From: CAMBDR01 sp046597185
GTDB lineage: Bacteria; Pseudomonadota; Gammaproteobacteria; Burkholderiales; Burkholderiaceae_D
Direction: 5' to 3'
Length of the DNA stretch: 8,523 nucleotides
Assembly: GCA_046597185.1 (NCBI GenBank)
Contig: JBKJLF010000128.1
Location: forward strand, 1 to 8,523
Positions 1 through 5,872 of this stretch are shown here, one piece after another. The notes under the pieces were generated by a model. That model did not search any database. It was not told the DNA's origin and saw nothing but the letters and a program-made list of their open reading frames with translations. A program made the translations under genes and the position numbers. How positions within the stretch are numbered: the stretch's first letter is position 1; the number at the start of each line of letters is the position of its first letter.

Positions 1-1
1 A

Positions 2-289
2 ACATTTAATCCTTGGCTTAATTTGCACCGCCCTTGTATGTTTGCAACCAGTAAAATTACGTCAAAAGGAAAGGTCGTTAAAGTCTACAAACATGACGAT
101 GTCAAGACACCTTTGGAGGCATTAATTTTACTGGAAAAGCAGGGCTTGGTGACCTTTAAAACAGCATCGATTTTGGCTCAATTGCAATTAGAGGCGAAGC
201 AGAAAACCGATCTCGCTGCCGCGCAAGAAATGCAGCAAGAAAAGTACGAACTATTTGCCAGTTTTATCAAACCAAAACGCCGTGCGTGA
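2..289 (+). CDS. DDE-integrase-type transposase, C-terminal fragment (5' end outside window)
   Basis: The frame is open from the window edge and ends at TGA 287-289; a TTG at 23 is only an internal codon. The visible start reads TFNPWLNLHRPC, then a segment containing KGKVVKVY and TPLEAL. The NPxLNxHRPC motif followed by KGK.KKVY and TPxEkL is familiar from the C-terminal tail of integrase-type (IS481/ISNCY-like) transposases, just after the catalytic DDE domain. None of the catalytic residues lies in the window. The tail is charged and rich in Gln, Glu and Lys, and ends in KPKRRA. A 6-bp inverted repeat (278-283/289-294) spans the stop codon. The insertion sequence family cannot be fixed from this fragment. 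It suggests the left flank is, or was, a mobile element. Confidence 0.7.
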   Translation, partial: TFNPWLNLHRPCMFATSKITSKGKVVKVYKHDDVKTPLEALILLEKQGLVTFKTASILAQLQLEAKQKTDLAAAQEMQQEKYELFASFIKPKRRA

Positions 290-328
290 CGGCGCAAAAA
301 ACGCTAAAACAAAGTCCAAAACCAAACC

Positions 329-515
329 ATGGGGCGCTGCCCCATACCCCGCACTCTCCTTTGTTCCGCTCAGGGCGGTTGGCAAACAGCGCCAACCACC
401 CAGAGCCGCGCTTATTTCTTTTTCTCGGTGTCAAGGGATCGCTTCGCTCGCCATCCACAGTACGCAGTTGAAGCGGCGGGGAGAAGGTTCCATAGTTGGC
501 TTTCGCAAAGCCAAC
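329..515. repeat. Cluster of three perfect short hairpins
   Basis: Three perfect inverted repeats occur within 190 bases. First, atggggc (329-335) pairs with gccccat (339-345) around a 3-nt loop. Second, ggttggc (377-383) pairs with gccaacc (391-397) around 7 nt. Third, gttggcttt (495-503) pairs with aaagccaac (507-515) around cgc. None is followed by a T-run that would make it a standard terminator. They resemble REP-type extragenic palindromes or decayed mobile-element DNA. Pairing is seen directly; function is not known. Confidence 0.6.
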
Positions 516-684
516 AAAGTATCGACAGGATGCGCGGATGCGCGTCTTGTGACACAATGATCCTGCACATGTGATAGGCACAATGTGGGGCGCGGCACCG
601 ATAGAATTTGGCGGTGTCGCGCTGCTTTGTCCGGCCCCTTATTCTTGTACGAATACGCCTCGGATTACCACCATTTCGGGCGAC

Positions 685-737
685 GCGGGATAGTAACCAT
701 CTGTTACGCTTCGCTCCACAGATGGTTACTATCCCGC
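685..737. repeat. Perfect 20-bp inverted repeat with 13-nt loop
   Basis: Positions 685-704 are exactly complementary to 718-737, separated by the loop tacgcttcgctcc (705-717). This is by far the strongest hairpin in the window. It has no following T-tract on either strand, so a simple intrinsic terminator is unlikely. The loop shares cgcttcgctc with positions around 427-440. It could be an extragenic palindromic element, a transposon end pair, or a structured RNA. Confidence 0.85.
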
Positions 738-742
738 AATGG

Positions 743-790
743 CAACTTCAACTTCAACTTCAACTTCAACTTCAACGGCAACGGCAACTT
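743..790. repeat. Hexanucleotide tandem array
   Basis: Five perfect copies of caactt (743-772) are followed by two caacgg units (773-784) and one more caactt (785-790), making eight in-register hexamers. The array begins six bases after the large hairpin at 685-737. The surrounding frames do not look like a real gene, so it is treated as a non-coding microsatellite prone to slippage. Confidence 0.85.
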
Positions 791-1354
791 CACCGAGTGC
801 ACCATCGCCGCAGCATCTGGCGAGCAGGGGTGATATTGGAAAATGAGCTAACCGAACAGGCGCTGACTTTTTATTTAAATGCGGATAAATGATCAAATAA
901 GAAATTTGATTGGAATTGCACTATTTGTGCCTGTGCGCCAGATTTACGCGCTTTTTCATAACCGTTCACACCCGTTCGGTTTTGACGATGAAACTGTCAA
1001 AATCCGCATGCGGCTTCCGGTTGCGCCCTTGACACTGCAACGGCTTGTTGCCTGTCGCCAAAAGTCAACAACATTGGGCATTGATTCGCTACCCATGGCC
1101 CATTAAATTCACGAAAAATCTCGGCAAATTCAGGCCATTGCGAAGCACCTTAACCGGTGGGGTTATAATTCAACCGTGTAACATCGTCTGCTGCGCTTAG
1201 GTCACAATCACCACAATACGCAGCAATGCTTCGAACACGCAGCGGCAATTAAGCATTACCCTTCCATTTTTAACCCGATCAACTCGCACGACCACAGCAA
1301 CCGAATCACTATCGCTTCAGGCTCATACCTGGATTAGAAAATACGACCCGGGCG

Positions 1355-1657
1355 TTAGCCGTCTGGTGCTCGTTGCGCTGGTTTAGCTATTTCAAGTAAT
1401 AATTCTTGCCGCGCGGGCGATGCGTTGCGAAACGCGGTGAGCATTTTTTGCTCAGACAAGCCCAGCAGCCAATCGACCGAGCAACCCGTTGCAGTGGCAA
1501 TTTGCATTAAGATGAGCGTTTTCGGTATGGCGCGCCGGGTCATTGCGCCATTGAGCGAGTTTTTGCCTATGCCCGCGCTTTTCGCCCAAGGATATAAATT
1601 GCGCTTGCCGACTATTTCCATAAGGCGGGTGCGAAAGGTGTCAAAATTTGTTTCCAT
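1355..1657 (-). CDS. Small CI/XRE-like HTH transcriptional repressor
   Basis: A 100-residue protein beginning METNFDTF. I chose the ATG at 1655-1657 because a strong GGGGGA ribosome binding site lies 4-5 bases upstream; the open frame could extend to 1774, but that part overlaps the likely promoter and operator. Residues 1-66 look like a phage CI-type helix-turn-helix domain: WAKSAGIGKNSLNGAMTRR matches the recognition region, and GCSVDWLLG is the usual end of this fold. The remaining 34 residues form a short helical tail without the LexA/CI peptidase domain, so it is shorter than a full phage repressor. It probably binds its own promoter region. It may control the plus-strand cassette 680 bases away, but that is inference. 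A prophage, plasmid or stand-alone regulator are all possible origins. Confidence 0.75.
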   Translation of the reverse strand: METNFDTFRTRLMEIVGKRNLYPWAKSAGIGKNSLNGAMTRRAIPKTLILMQIATATGCSVDWLLGLSEQKMLTAFRNASPARQELLLEIAKPAQRAPDG

Positions 1658-1735
1658 AAATCCCCCAAAAAGCTGCGGTGTGACACCGCCGCGTGACTCA
1701 TTACCTATAAAAGCCAGACTACAAAACTCATTTAA

Positions 1736-1768
1736 AGTGCGATATTTCGCACTATCCATACGATATTT
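1736..1768. promoter_or_regulatory. Candidate operator: palindrome plus repeated half-site
   Basis: agtgcga (1736-1742) pairs perfectly with tcgcact (1747-1753) around tatt. The octamer cgatattt occurs within it (1740-1747) and again at 1761-1768, 21 bp away, about two helical turns. A third copy lies at 1833-1840. The first two flank or follow the predicted start site of the repressor transcript, which suits autorepression. Binding by the adjacent repressor is inferred from position and symmetry. Confidence 0.5.
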
Positions 1769-1774
1769 AGCCAA

Positions 1775-1783
1775 ATTATAGCA
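1775..1783 (-). promoter_or_regulatory. Extended -10 promoter for the repressor gene
   Basis: On the minus strand this reads TGCTATAAT, a perfect extended -10 (TGn plus TATAAT). No good -35 is seen at 16-18 bp, which extended -10 promoters can lack. Transcription would start near 1768, giving a leader of about 110 nt that contains the palindrome at 1736-1753. Confidence 0.55.
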
Positions 1784-1889
1784 ATACCGTCACGCTTTTT
1801 CGTTTAAAATACAACGAATAAGCTAAAATTGGCGATATTTGAAAGAGAAATAGTCGTTTCACTACGACAACTGCGAGGGAGGGGCGTTC

Positions 1890-1958
1890 ATGTATTCCAT
1901 TTGTGGGCAAGCAGGCGGTGGCAATAATAGCCCAATTGGACTAAATTTTTCGCAATAG
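1890..1958 (+). CDS. Possible 22-residue small ORF with strong RBS
   Basis: The frame runs from ATG 1890 to TAG 1956-1958 and encodes a short glycine/asparagine-rich peptide beginning MYSICGQAGGGNN, with one cysteine. A GGAGGGG Shine-Dalgarno sequence (1878-1884) sits five bases before the start, among the best in the window. No family is recognised. It lies divergent from the repressor and downstream of the third cgatattt copy, so it could be a repressor-controlled micro-ORF, a leader peptide, or chance. Length and single-sequence evidence keep confidence low. Confidence 0.25.
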   Translation: MYSICGQAGGGNNSPIGLNFSQ

Positions 1959-2180
1959 ATTGAATTTTTATTTCAAATTTACCAAAATAAAACCCCCATT
2001 AATACCATTACTACAGCCAGGGGCGATTCAGCGTTTGCGTGAGCGCGCGATCATTTTTAGCCAGCCGTTTGGCTGCCAAAAAGGCGAAATGGCCGATCTC
2101 CACATCTTGCACCGTTTAGCATGTTGGTTGATTAGGGTACTTTTTTCATCGTTCACATCAAGCTTTTTTACTTTTCTTCA

Positions 2181-2189
2181 TGTTATACT
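2181..2189 (+). promoter_or_regulatory. Candidate extended -10 promoter for the cassette
   Basis: TGTTATACT matches an extended -10 (TGn plus TATACT, five of six consensus bases). The -35 region is weak. It would give a leader of roughly 145 nt before the precursor. No better promoter is visible nearer the gene. Confidence 0.35.
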
Positions 2190-2330
2190 CACGCTCGCGA
2201 AGCCATTCGTCCGTTGGCTGGTGTGTCACAATTGTATGGCTAGTTCTCCTTTGCGAGAGCAGTGCAAATTTTAAAAGAAGGTACGCCAACCAGCTAAATA
2301 TTAAGTAGTGCTTTTAACTTTAAATAATGT

Positions 2331-2336
2331 GGAGGA
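2331..2336 (+). promoter_or_regulatory. Strong ribosome binding site of the precursor gene
   Basis: GGAGGA is a near-perfect Shine-Dalgarno sequence a few bases before ATG 2340. It fixes the precursor start and predicts strong translation, in contrast to the weak sites of the maturase and peptidase genes downstream. Confidence 0.75.
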
Positions 2337-2339
2337 ATT

Positions 2340-2531
2340 ATGGAAAAAATTATTGATTTTGATGATTTGACGTTTGATTTGCATGGCCGCGTAACAAGTG
2401 TTGTGATTCCAGATGACTTATTGGATCAGATTTCCGGCGGTAGAAGAGATAATGGTGACTGTGGGACTGGCTGCCAAGGTTCTACCAATAAAACGTGCGG
2501 AAATACTTGTGCGGTTCAGTCGCAGGTTTAA
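2340..2531 (+). CDS. RiPP precursor peptide, double-glycine leader, four-cysteine core
   Basis: A 63-residue peptide with a clear leader/core layout. Residues 1-34 form an acidic leader (IIDFDDLTFDLHGRV, then IPDDLLDQISGG) that ends in a double-glycine site at 33-34, as in peptides cleaved after GG by C39-type or other peptidases. The 29-residue core is Gly/Asn/Thr-rich with cysteines at 41, 45, 53 and 57, two CxxxC pairs (CGTGC and CGNTC). A strong ribosome binding site precedes it and a terminator follows it. The next gene encodes a radical SAM/SPASM enzyme, which points to cysteine thioether crosslinks as in sactipeptides or ranthipeptides. That chemistry is inferred from the neighbour, and simple disulfides are an alternative. 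I do not recognise the precursor family. Confidence 0.8.
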   Translation: MEKIIDFDDLTFDLHGRVTSVVIPDDLLDQISGGRRDNGDCGTGCQGSTNKTCGNTCAVQSQV

Positions 2532-2541
2532 GTGCATAGCG

Positions 2542-2574
2542 GATTGACGCTTCCATGGCGTCAATCATTTTTTT
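2542..2574 (+). terminator. Intrinsic terminator/attenuator between precursor and maturase
   Basis: gattgacgc (2542-2550) pairs perfectly with gcgtcaatc (2558-2566) around a 7-nt loop, followed after one base by seven T (2568-2574). This is a classic Rho-independent terminator, 10 bases after the precursor stop. Partial read-through would give much precursor and little enzyme, a usual arrangement in peptide-modification operons. The ATG at 2555 lies in the loop, which argues against it as the maturase start. Confidence 0.8.
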
Positions 2575-2593
2575 GCTTAATGTGGGAAATAAG

Positions 2594-3697
2594 ATGAGTA
2601 ATTTAGTGGCAATGAATGACAAATTATATAAGCGTTTTGTCGCAGCGATCGATCCAACTCACTTGGAACTTAGATTATTTTCGACTGAAAAATGCAATTT
2701 TCGATGTGTGTATTGCTATGAAGATTTTGAGCTTGGGCGCATGGAGCAATGGGTGAGAAATGGTATAAAAAATTTGATCGAGCAACGGTGTGCCAATGGG
2801 TTAAAGTCCCTATATATTTCTTGGTTTGGAGGGGAACCGTTACTTGGTCTTGAAGTGATCGAAGAAATCGAATTATTTCGAAATGAAATGCGGGCGAAAT
2901 ATCCAGATTTAATGTCTGATAGTAGTGGTATCACGACTAATGGCTATTTGCTTACAACAGATATTTTATGTAAACTGGTTAATTTGGGTGTAAAAAGTTA
3001 TCAAATAACATTGGATGGCTCACCAATTCACCATAATAAGACACGATTACGGGCAGATGGCGAAGGCACATACGAAAAAATATTAGAAAATCTCATTGCG
3101 GCTTCAAAAACAGCGCTTGATTTCAATATTGATATACGAATGCATCTCCATTCGAAAAATATTGATGATGTAGAAAATTTACTTACCTCCGAATTAATAC
3201 GGCTTTTTGCACATGATAAAAGATTTAATTTACATCCAATATCAATTGGTGATTTTGGTGGTGCTTTTGGCTCTAACAGCATAAAAACTACCACGAGAAA
3301 AATAGCTGACGCTAGCCGTGAATCTATCTTAAAACGGTTCGCTACAGCTCGTAGTGTAGTTGTTGGAGGTTCGGTTGCCGACCTTAGCAGCGCGCCATTA
3401 AGCGTGTCAGAGGGCGCTAACAGCGTGTGTTATGCGGCAGCAGCAAATTCGTTTGCCATTAGGGCAGATGGTAACTTAGTTAAATGTACTACTGCATTGG
3501 ATGATCCGAGAAACAAAATTGGTAATATAACTGAGAGTGGTGAACTTAATATTAAGCCAGAATTGGTTAAATTATGGATGATAGGCTTTATTTCCGGTGA
3601 CGAAGGCGAATTGGCTTGCCCGCTATATAAAGTTTCAATGTTGCCTTTGGCTACTGGCGCAAGAATAATCCCAATCGTTGCAGAAGCGGTTGCATGA
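2594..3697 (+). CDS. Radical SAM/SPASM peptide maturase, 3' end frameshifted
   Basis: Likely modifies the precursor peptide in the cytoplasm using S-adenosylmethionine and iron-sulfur clusters. I start at ATG 2594 (MSNLVAMNDK) with GGGA just upstream; ATG 2555 sits in the terminator loop. The radical SAM motif C34-x3-C38-x2-C41 lies in TEKCNFRCVYCYEDF, with FGGEP at 78-82 and TTNGYLL after it. A SPASM-type C-terminal region has C279, C298 (VKCT, after IRADG) and C342 (ACPLY). From K346 the frame reads an unrelated tail to TGA 3695-3697. In the frame offset by one base, 3631-3747 encodes NNPNRCRSGCMKM, the expected final cysteine motif, ending at TAA 3745-3747. One missing base near 3629-3636 explains this; the repaired enzyme would be about 384 residues. 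It may be a sequencing error or a real inactivating mutation. Confidence 0.85.
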   Translation: MSNLVAMNDKLYKRFVAAIDPTHLELRLFSTEKCNFRCVYCYEDFELGRMEQWVRNGIKNLIEQRCANGLKSLYISWFGGEPLLGLEVIEEIELFRNEMRAKYPDLMSDSSGITTNGYLLTTDILCKLVNLGVKSYQITLDGSPIHHNKTRLRADGEGTYEKILENLIAASKTALDFNIDIRMHLHSKNIDDVENLLTSELIRLFAHDKRFNLHPISIGDFGGAFGSNSIKTTTRKIADASRESILKRFATARSVVVGGSVADLSSAPLSVSEGANSVCYAAAANSFAIRADGNLVKCTTALDDPRNKIGNITESGELNIKPELVKLWMIGFISGDEGELACPLYKVSMLPLATGARIIPIVAEAVA

Positions 3698-3727
3698 AAA
3701 TGCCAACAGCGGAAAAATTAAAATCCC

Positions 3728-5077
3728 ATGCTAAAAACTTGGTTTAAATTTTATATACCTTTTATATTATTAATGCCCACACTCGTGATTGCTGACTCGC
3801 AAATGACCACCGAATTAAGCGTGAGTGAAAAAATAGTGGGGTTAAGTTCGGTTTGGATGGAAGTCAGGCGGAATTTCCCCTATCGCGACCGCCTAAAAAA
3901 TCTAGATGCGGACTACCTTCATGCTATTAATGCAGTAAGTGCGACGACAGATGTAAAGTCGTATTATCGGGAATTACAAATATTTCTTGCCAAGTTGCAA
4001 GATGGTCATACCTTTGTCACATTGCCAAAAGGCATATTTATGACAAAATCCAGGCCATCACTTGGTGTCACGCGCATTTCCAACGATGCGGTTGTCACCT
4101 GGGTACGAAGCGACCTTGCTACCGAAATCCCATTAGGAAGCATCGTGCAAGCGGTTGATGGCATGTCTTATGATGCCGCAGCAGAAACGGCGAGCCAAAC
4201 CGTTTTTGCAAGTACGCCCGCGATTCGCAAAGATAAGGCCTATATTCTGGCGATGGAGGGCGAAAAGAACAGTAACGTGACTTTACAAATTTTAACGCCC
4301 CAAACTGAAACTCGAACCGTTCGGCTCGTGCGCGGGCAAGCGTGGCCAGAAGACGCAACGATTTTATCGTTAGATAAGGATGTTAAGGAAACCGTTTCTT
4401 TTAAGTGGATGAATGAAAATCGCATTGCATATATGGCTATCAATTCATTTTCTGATGGCACTGTATATGAAAAGTTTCTTAAACATGTGCCAGCGCTTAA
4501 ATTAGCGGAATATATCGTCATTGATTTAAGGAAAAATGAAGGCGGAAATGATGCGGTGGGGTTTAAAATTATCAGCCATTTCTTAAAACGCGCAGCCAAA
4601 GGCAATGCATCAGTTAAATTCATTTATGATCCTGAAAGAATAACCTCCAAAGATAGTACGGTTGATGAAGTGGCGCGTTGGCCGACGAACATTGGAATGA
4701 AACGGATAGATATTCCGCCAGCCATTATTAAGCCAAGCCAGCCTTCGGCTCGCTTGTACGGCAAGCTGATTATATTAACTGGGCACGAAACCGTTTCAGC
4801 AGCGGAGGATTTTTTGGTAGTTGCTTCGAGTATTAAGCACATTCGTATCGGCGAGCATACGGCTGGGTCAACTGGTCAGCCCGTTGTTGTACAACTGCCC
4901 GGTGGTGGTGCGGCCCATATATTATCAAAAAGGGATAGCTTCCCAACCGGGGTAGAATTTATTGGAATTGGGATAAAGCCGAATATCGAAGTAAGGCCAA
5001 CGATTGAAGATGTGCGTACTGGGCATGATCGGGTGATTGAACGGCTGCTTGAATTAATTCATCAAGGCCAAATTTAA
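3728..5077 (+). CDS. Exported S41-family peptidase of the RiPP cassette
   Basis: A 449-residue protein. Residues 1-23 (start MLKTWFKFYIPFILL, ending VIADS) look like a Sec signal peptide, so it should act in the periplasm. A helical region with LAKLQDGHT (H94) precedes a PDZ-like stretch (about 110-150, IPLGSIVQAVDG). The protease core includes IDLRKNEGGND (265-275) and GHETVSAAEDF with nucleophile S357, then GEHTAGSTG. H94 in DGHT and the Ser in SAAED fit the tricorn-like (S41B) subgroup more than the Ser-Lys CtpA type. Its ATG lies 30 bases after the maturase stop as read, but overlaps the repaired maturase frame by 20 bases, suggesting translational coupling. Removal of the leader or trimming of the peptide is a reasonable role, unproven. 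The 200 bases after it are A+T-rich without a clear terminator. Confidence 0.85.
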   Translation: MLKTWFKFYIPFILLMPTLVIADSQMTTELSVSEKIVGLSSVWMEVRRNFPYRDRLKNLDADYLHAINAVSATTDVKSYYRELQIFLAKLQDGHTFVTLPKGIFMTKSRPSLGVTRISNDAVVTWVRSDLATEIPLGSIVQAVDGMSYDAAAETASQTVFASTPAIRKDKAYILAMEGEKNSNVTLQILTPQTETRTVRLVRGQAWPEDATILSLDKDVKETVSFKWMNENRIAYMAINSFSDGTVYEKFLKHVPALKLAEYIVIDLRKNEGGNDAVGFKIISHFLKRAAKGNASVKFIYDPERITSKDSTVDEVARWPTNIGMKRIDIPPAIIKPSQPSARLYGKLIILTGHETVSAAEDFLVVASSIKHIRIGEHTAGSTGQPVVVQLPGGGAAHILSKRDSFPTGVEFIGIGIKPNIEVRPTIEDVRTGHDRVIERLLELIHQGQI

Positions 5078-5283
5078 TTAATTATTTATTAAATAAACAA
5101 TATCATGGCCTGTTTTTATGCAATCCACGCTGCGCGCATACAAAATTATATATTACACATAATGGTTTTTTAATGATCTTTTAAAGGCTCGCCCCCATGC
5201 GCTTCACTGATACCCCATCCAACCAGCCGCAACGCAAACGCAAGCAATAATGGTCGCCGTACAACAAACAGGGGCCAGCAAAC

Positions 5284-5766
5284 ATGAATGAGTTTCAGGC
5301 GGATGCCGCAACCCCCCCCCCGCATGTGCGCAGCCTGATGGTCAGCGGTGCGGGCGTTTGCTGTCTCGTGGGTTACTATTTGAACGCGGCGGTATGTTGC
5401 TTTCGGGCCAATATGGATCACTTTCAGGAAAGTGAATTCTTCTGCGATGCGGGTGAAGCAATTGTCGTTTCCAAACTACCGGGTGATCTGCAAGGCCATG
5501 AACGCTTGCAAAGTTTGATCGAATACGCGGTCAATGATTGCGCCCACTACCTGCAAGAACTCCATTCGATTTATGACCCCTTGCGCACCGCCCTCATTAT
5601 TCTAAGTCCCGACAAAGGGCGCGCGCATTCCGACTCGCAGTTATATACCGATTTAACGCTGGATGCGATTGAGCATCTTGGTCAAGGGCATTTGCGCCCC
5701 GGCGAATATACCTTAAGTGTGCTGCCCGCCGGGCGTGGAACCAAAGGACATTCAATTTCGCATTAG
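5284..5766 (+). CDS. Truncated beta-ketoacyl synthase-like protein, N-terminal fragment
   Basis: A 160-residue frame. Residues 17-66 (SLMVSGAGVCCLVGYYLN, then MDHFQESEFF and GEAIVVSKLP) resemble the start of thiolase-fold, ketosynthase-like proteins of proteobacterial accessory loci, some near type VI secretion genes. TALIILSPDKGRAHSD and SVLPAGRG fit the next family blocks. Those relatives run to several hundred residues, whereas this one stops at TAG 5764-5766 before any catalytic region, and the sequence then meets the tail of the converging minus-strand operon. It is probably a pseudogene remnant at the right edge of the inserted cassette. A 10-C tract lies at codons 10-13. The ATG has no good ribosome binding site; a 17-codon frame (5197-5250) precedes it. 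The family assignment is from memory of motifs and only moderately sure. Confidence 0.5.
   Translation: MNEFQADAATPPPHVRSLMVSGAGVCCLVGYYLNAAVCCFRANMDHFQESEFFCDAGEAIVVSKLPGDLQGHERLQSLIEYAVNDCAHYLQELHSIYDPLRTALIILSPDKGRAHSDSQLYTDLTLDAIEHLGQGHLRPGEYTLSVLPAGRGTKGHSISH
5312..5321 (+). repeat. Ten-cytosine homopolymer inside a coding start
   Basis: Ten consecutive C encode part of ATPPPH near residue 10 of the ketosynthase-like fragment. Tracts of this length slip readily in replication and sequencing. A change of one base would end the frame early. Confidence 0.9.
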
Positions 5767-5872
5767 CGACCAGACTGATGGGCGCATGGACGCTTGCTGA
5801 CGTGGTAGCCTTGTCTAATGAGGTATGAGCCAGAAACGCACGGCAAATTGGCCGAGCGTTGAATTATTAACA

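Larger units (their letters stand above)
290..1354. other. Long gene-poor region with hairpins
   Basis: No open frame here has the look of a real protein. The short frames overlap one another on both strands, lack ribosome binding sites, and translate into low-complexity or arginine/proline-rich strings. The region does hold several perfect inverted repeats and a hexanucleotide array, listed separately. Another perfect 7-bp inverted repeat lies at 980-986/996-1002 (ttttgac/gtcaaaa). A TATAAT hexamer at 1164-1169 has no well-spaced -35 partner and no gene downstream on its strand. The stretch probably consists of decayed mobile DNA between the transposase remnant and the repressor. Confidence 0.55.
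1959..2339 (+). other. A+T-rich upstream region of the RiPP cassette
   Basis: No convincing gene. A long frame at 1960-2274 has no ribosome binding site and an unconvincing protein sequence. The stretch 2020-2110 is compositionally different (more G+C) and may be a remnant of another gene; it includes a small hairpin cagcc-gttt-ggctg. The rest is A+T-rich and contains the candidate promoter at 2181-2189 and the ribosome binding site of the precursor at 2331-2336. Confidence 0.45.

Noticed and set aside
278..294. Hairpin over the transposase stop as a terminator
   Set aside because: The 6-bp stem is followed by A-rich, not T-rich, sequence on the plus strand; on the minus strand only a T4 run follows.
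267..581. Overlapping open frames on both strands after the transposase
   Set aside because: They share the same hairpin-rich DNA, lack ribosome binding sites, and their translations look like random Arg/Pro/Ser-rich sequence.
685..790. CRISPR-like array
   Set aside because: Hexamers are contiguous without spacers, and the inverted repeat occurs once.
585..892. Plus-strand frames with FNFNFN or QLQLQL repeats
   Set aside because: The repeats are just the caactt array read in two frames; the flanks do not look like protein and no ribosome binding site precedes them.
879..1106. 75-residue plus-strand frame
   Set aside because: No ribosome binding site, no recognised motif, and unconvincing composition; kept as part of the gene-poor region.
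1164..1169. Perfect TATAAT hexamer
   Set aside because: The nearest -35-like TTGCGA is about 20 bp away and no gene follows on that strand.
1960..2274. 104-residue plus-strand frame upstream of the precursor
   Set aside because: No ribosome binding site; it spans the candidate promoter and a composition change, and the protein sequence shows no family features.
5065..5170. Possible terminator after the S41 gene
   Set aside because: Only weak A+T-only palindromes (5082-5096) and an imperfect ggcc pairing with a long loop precede the T-runs; not enough for a terminator call.
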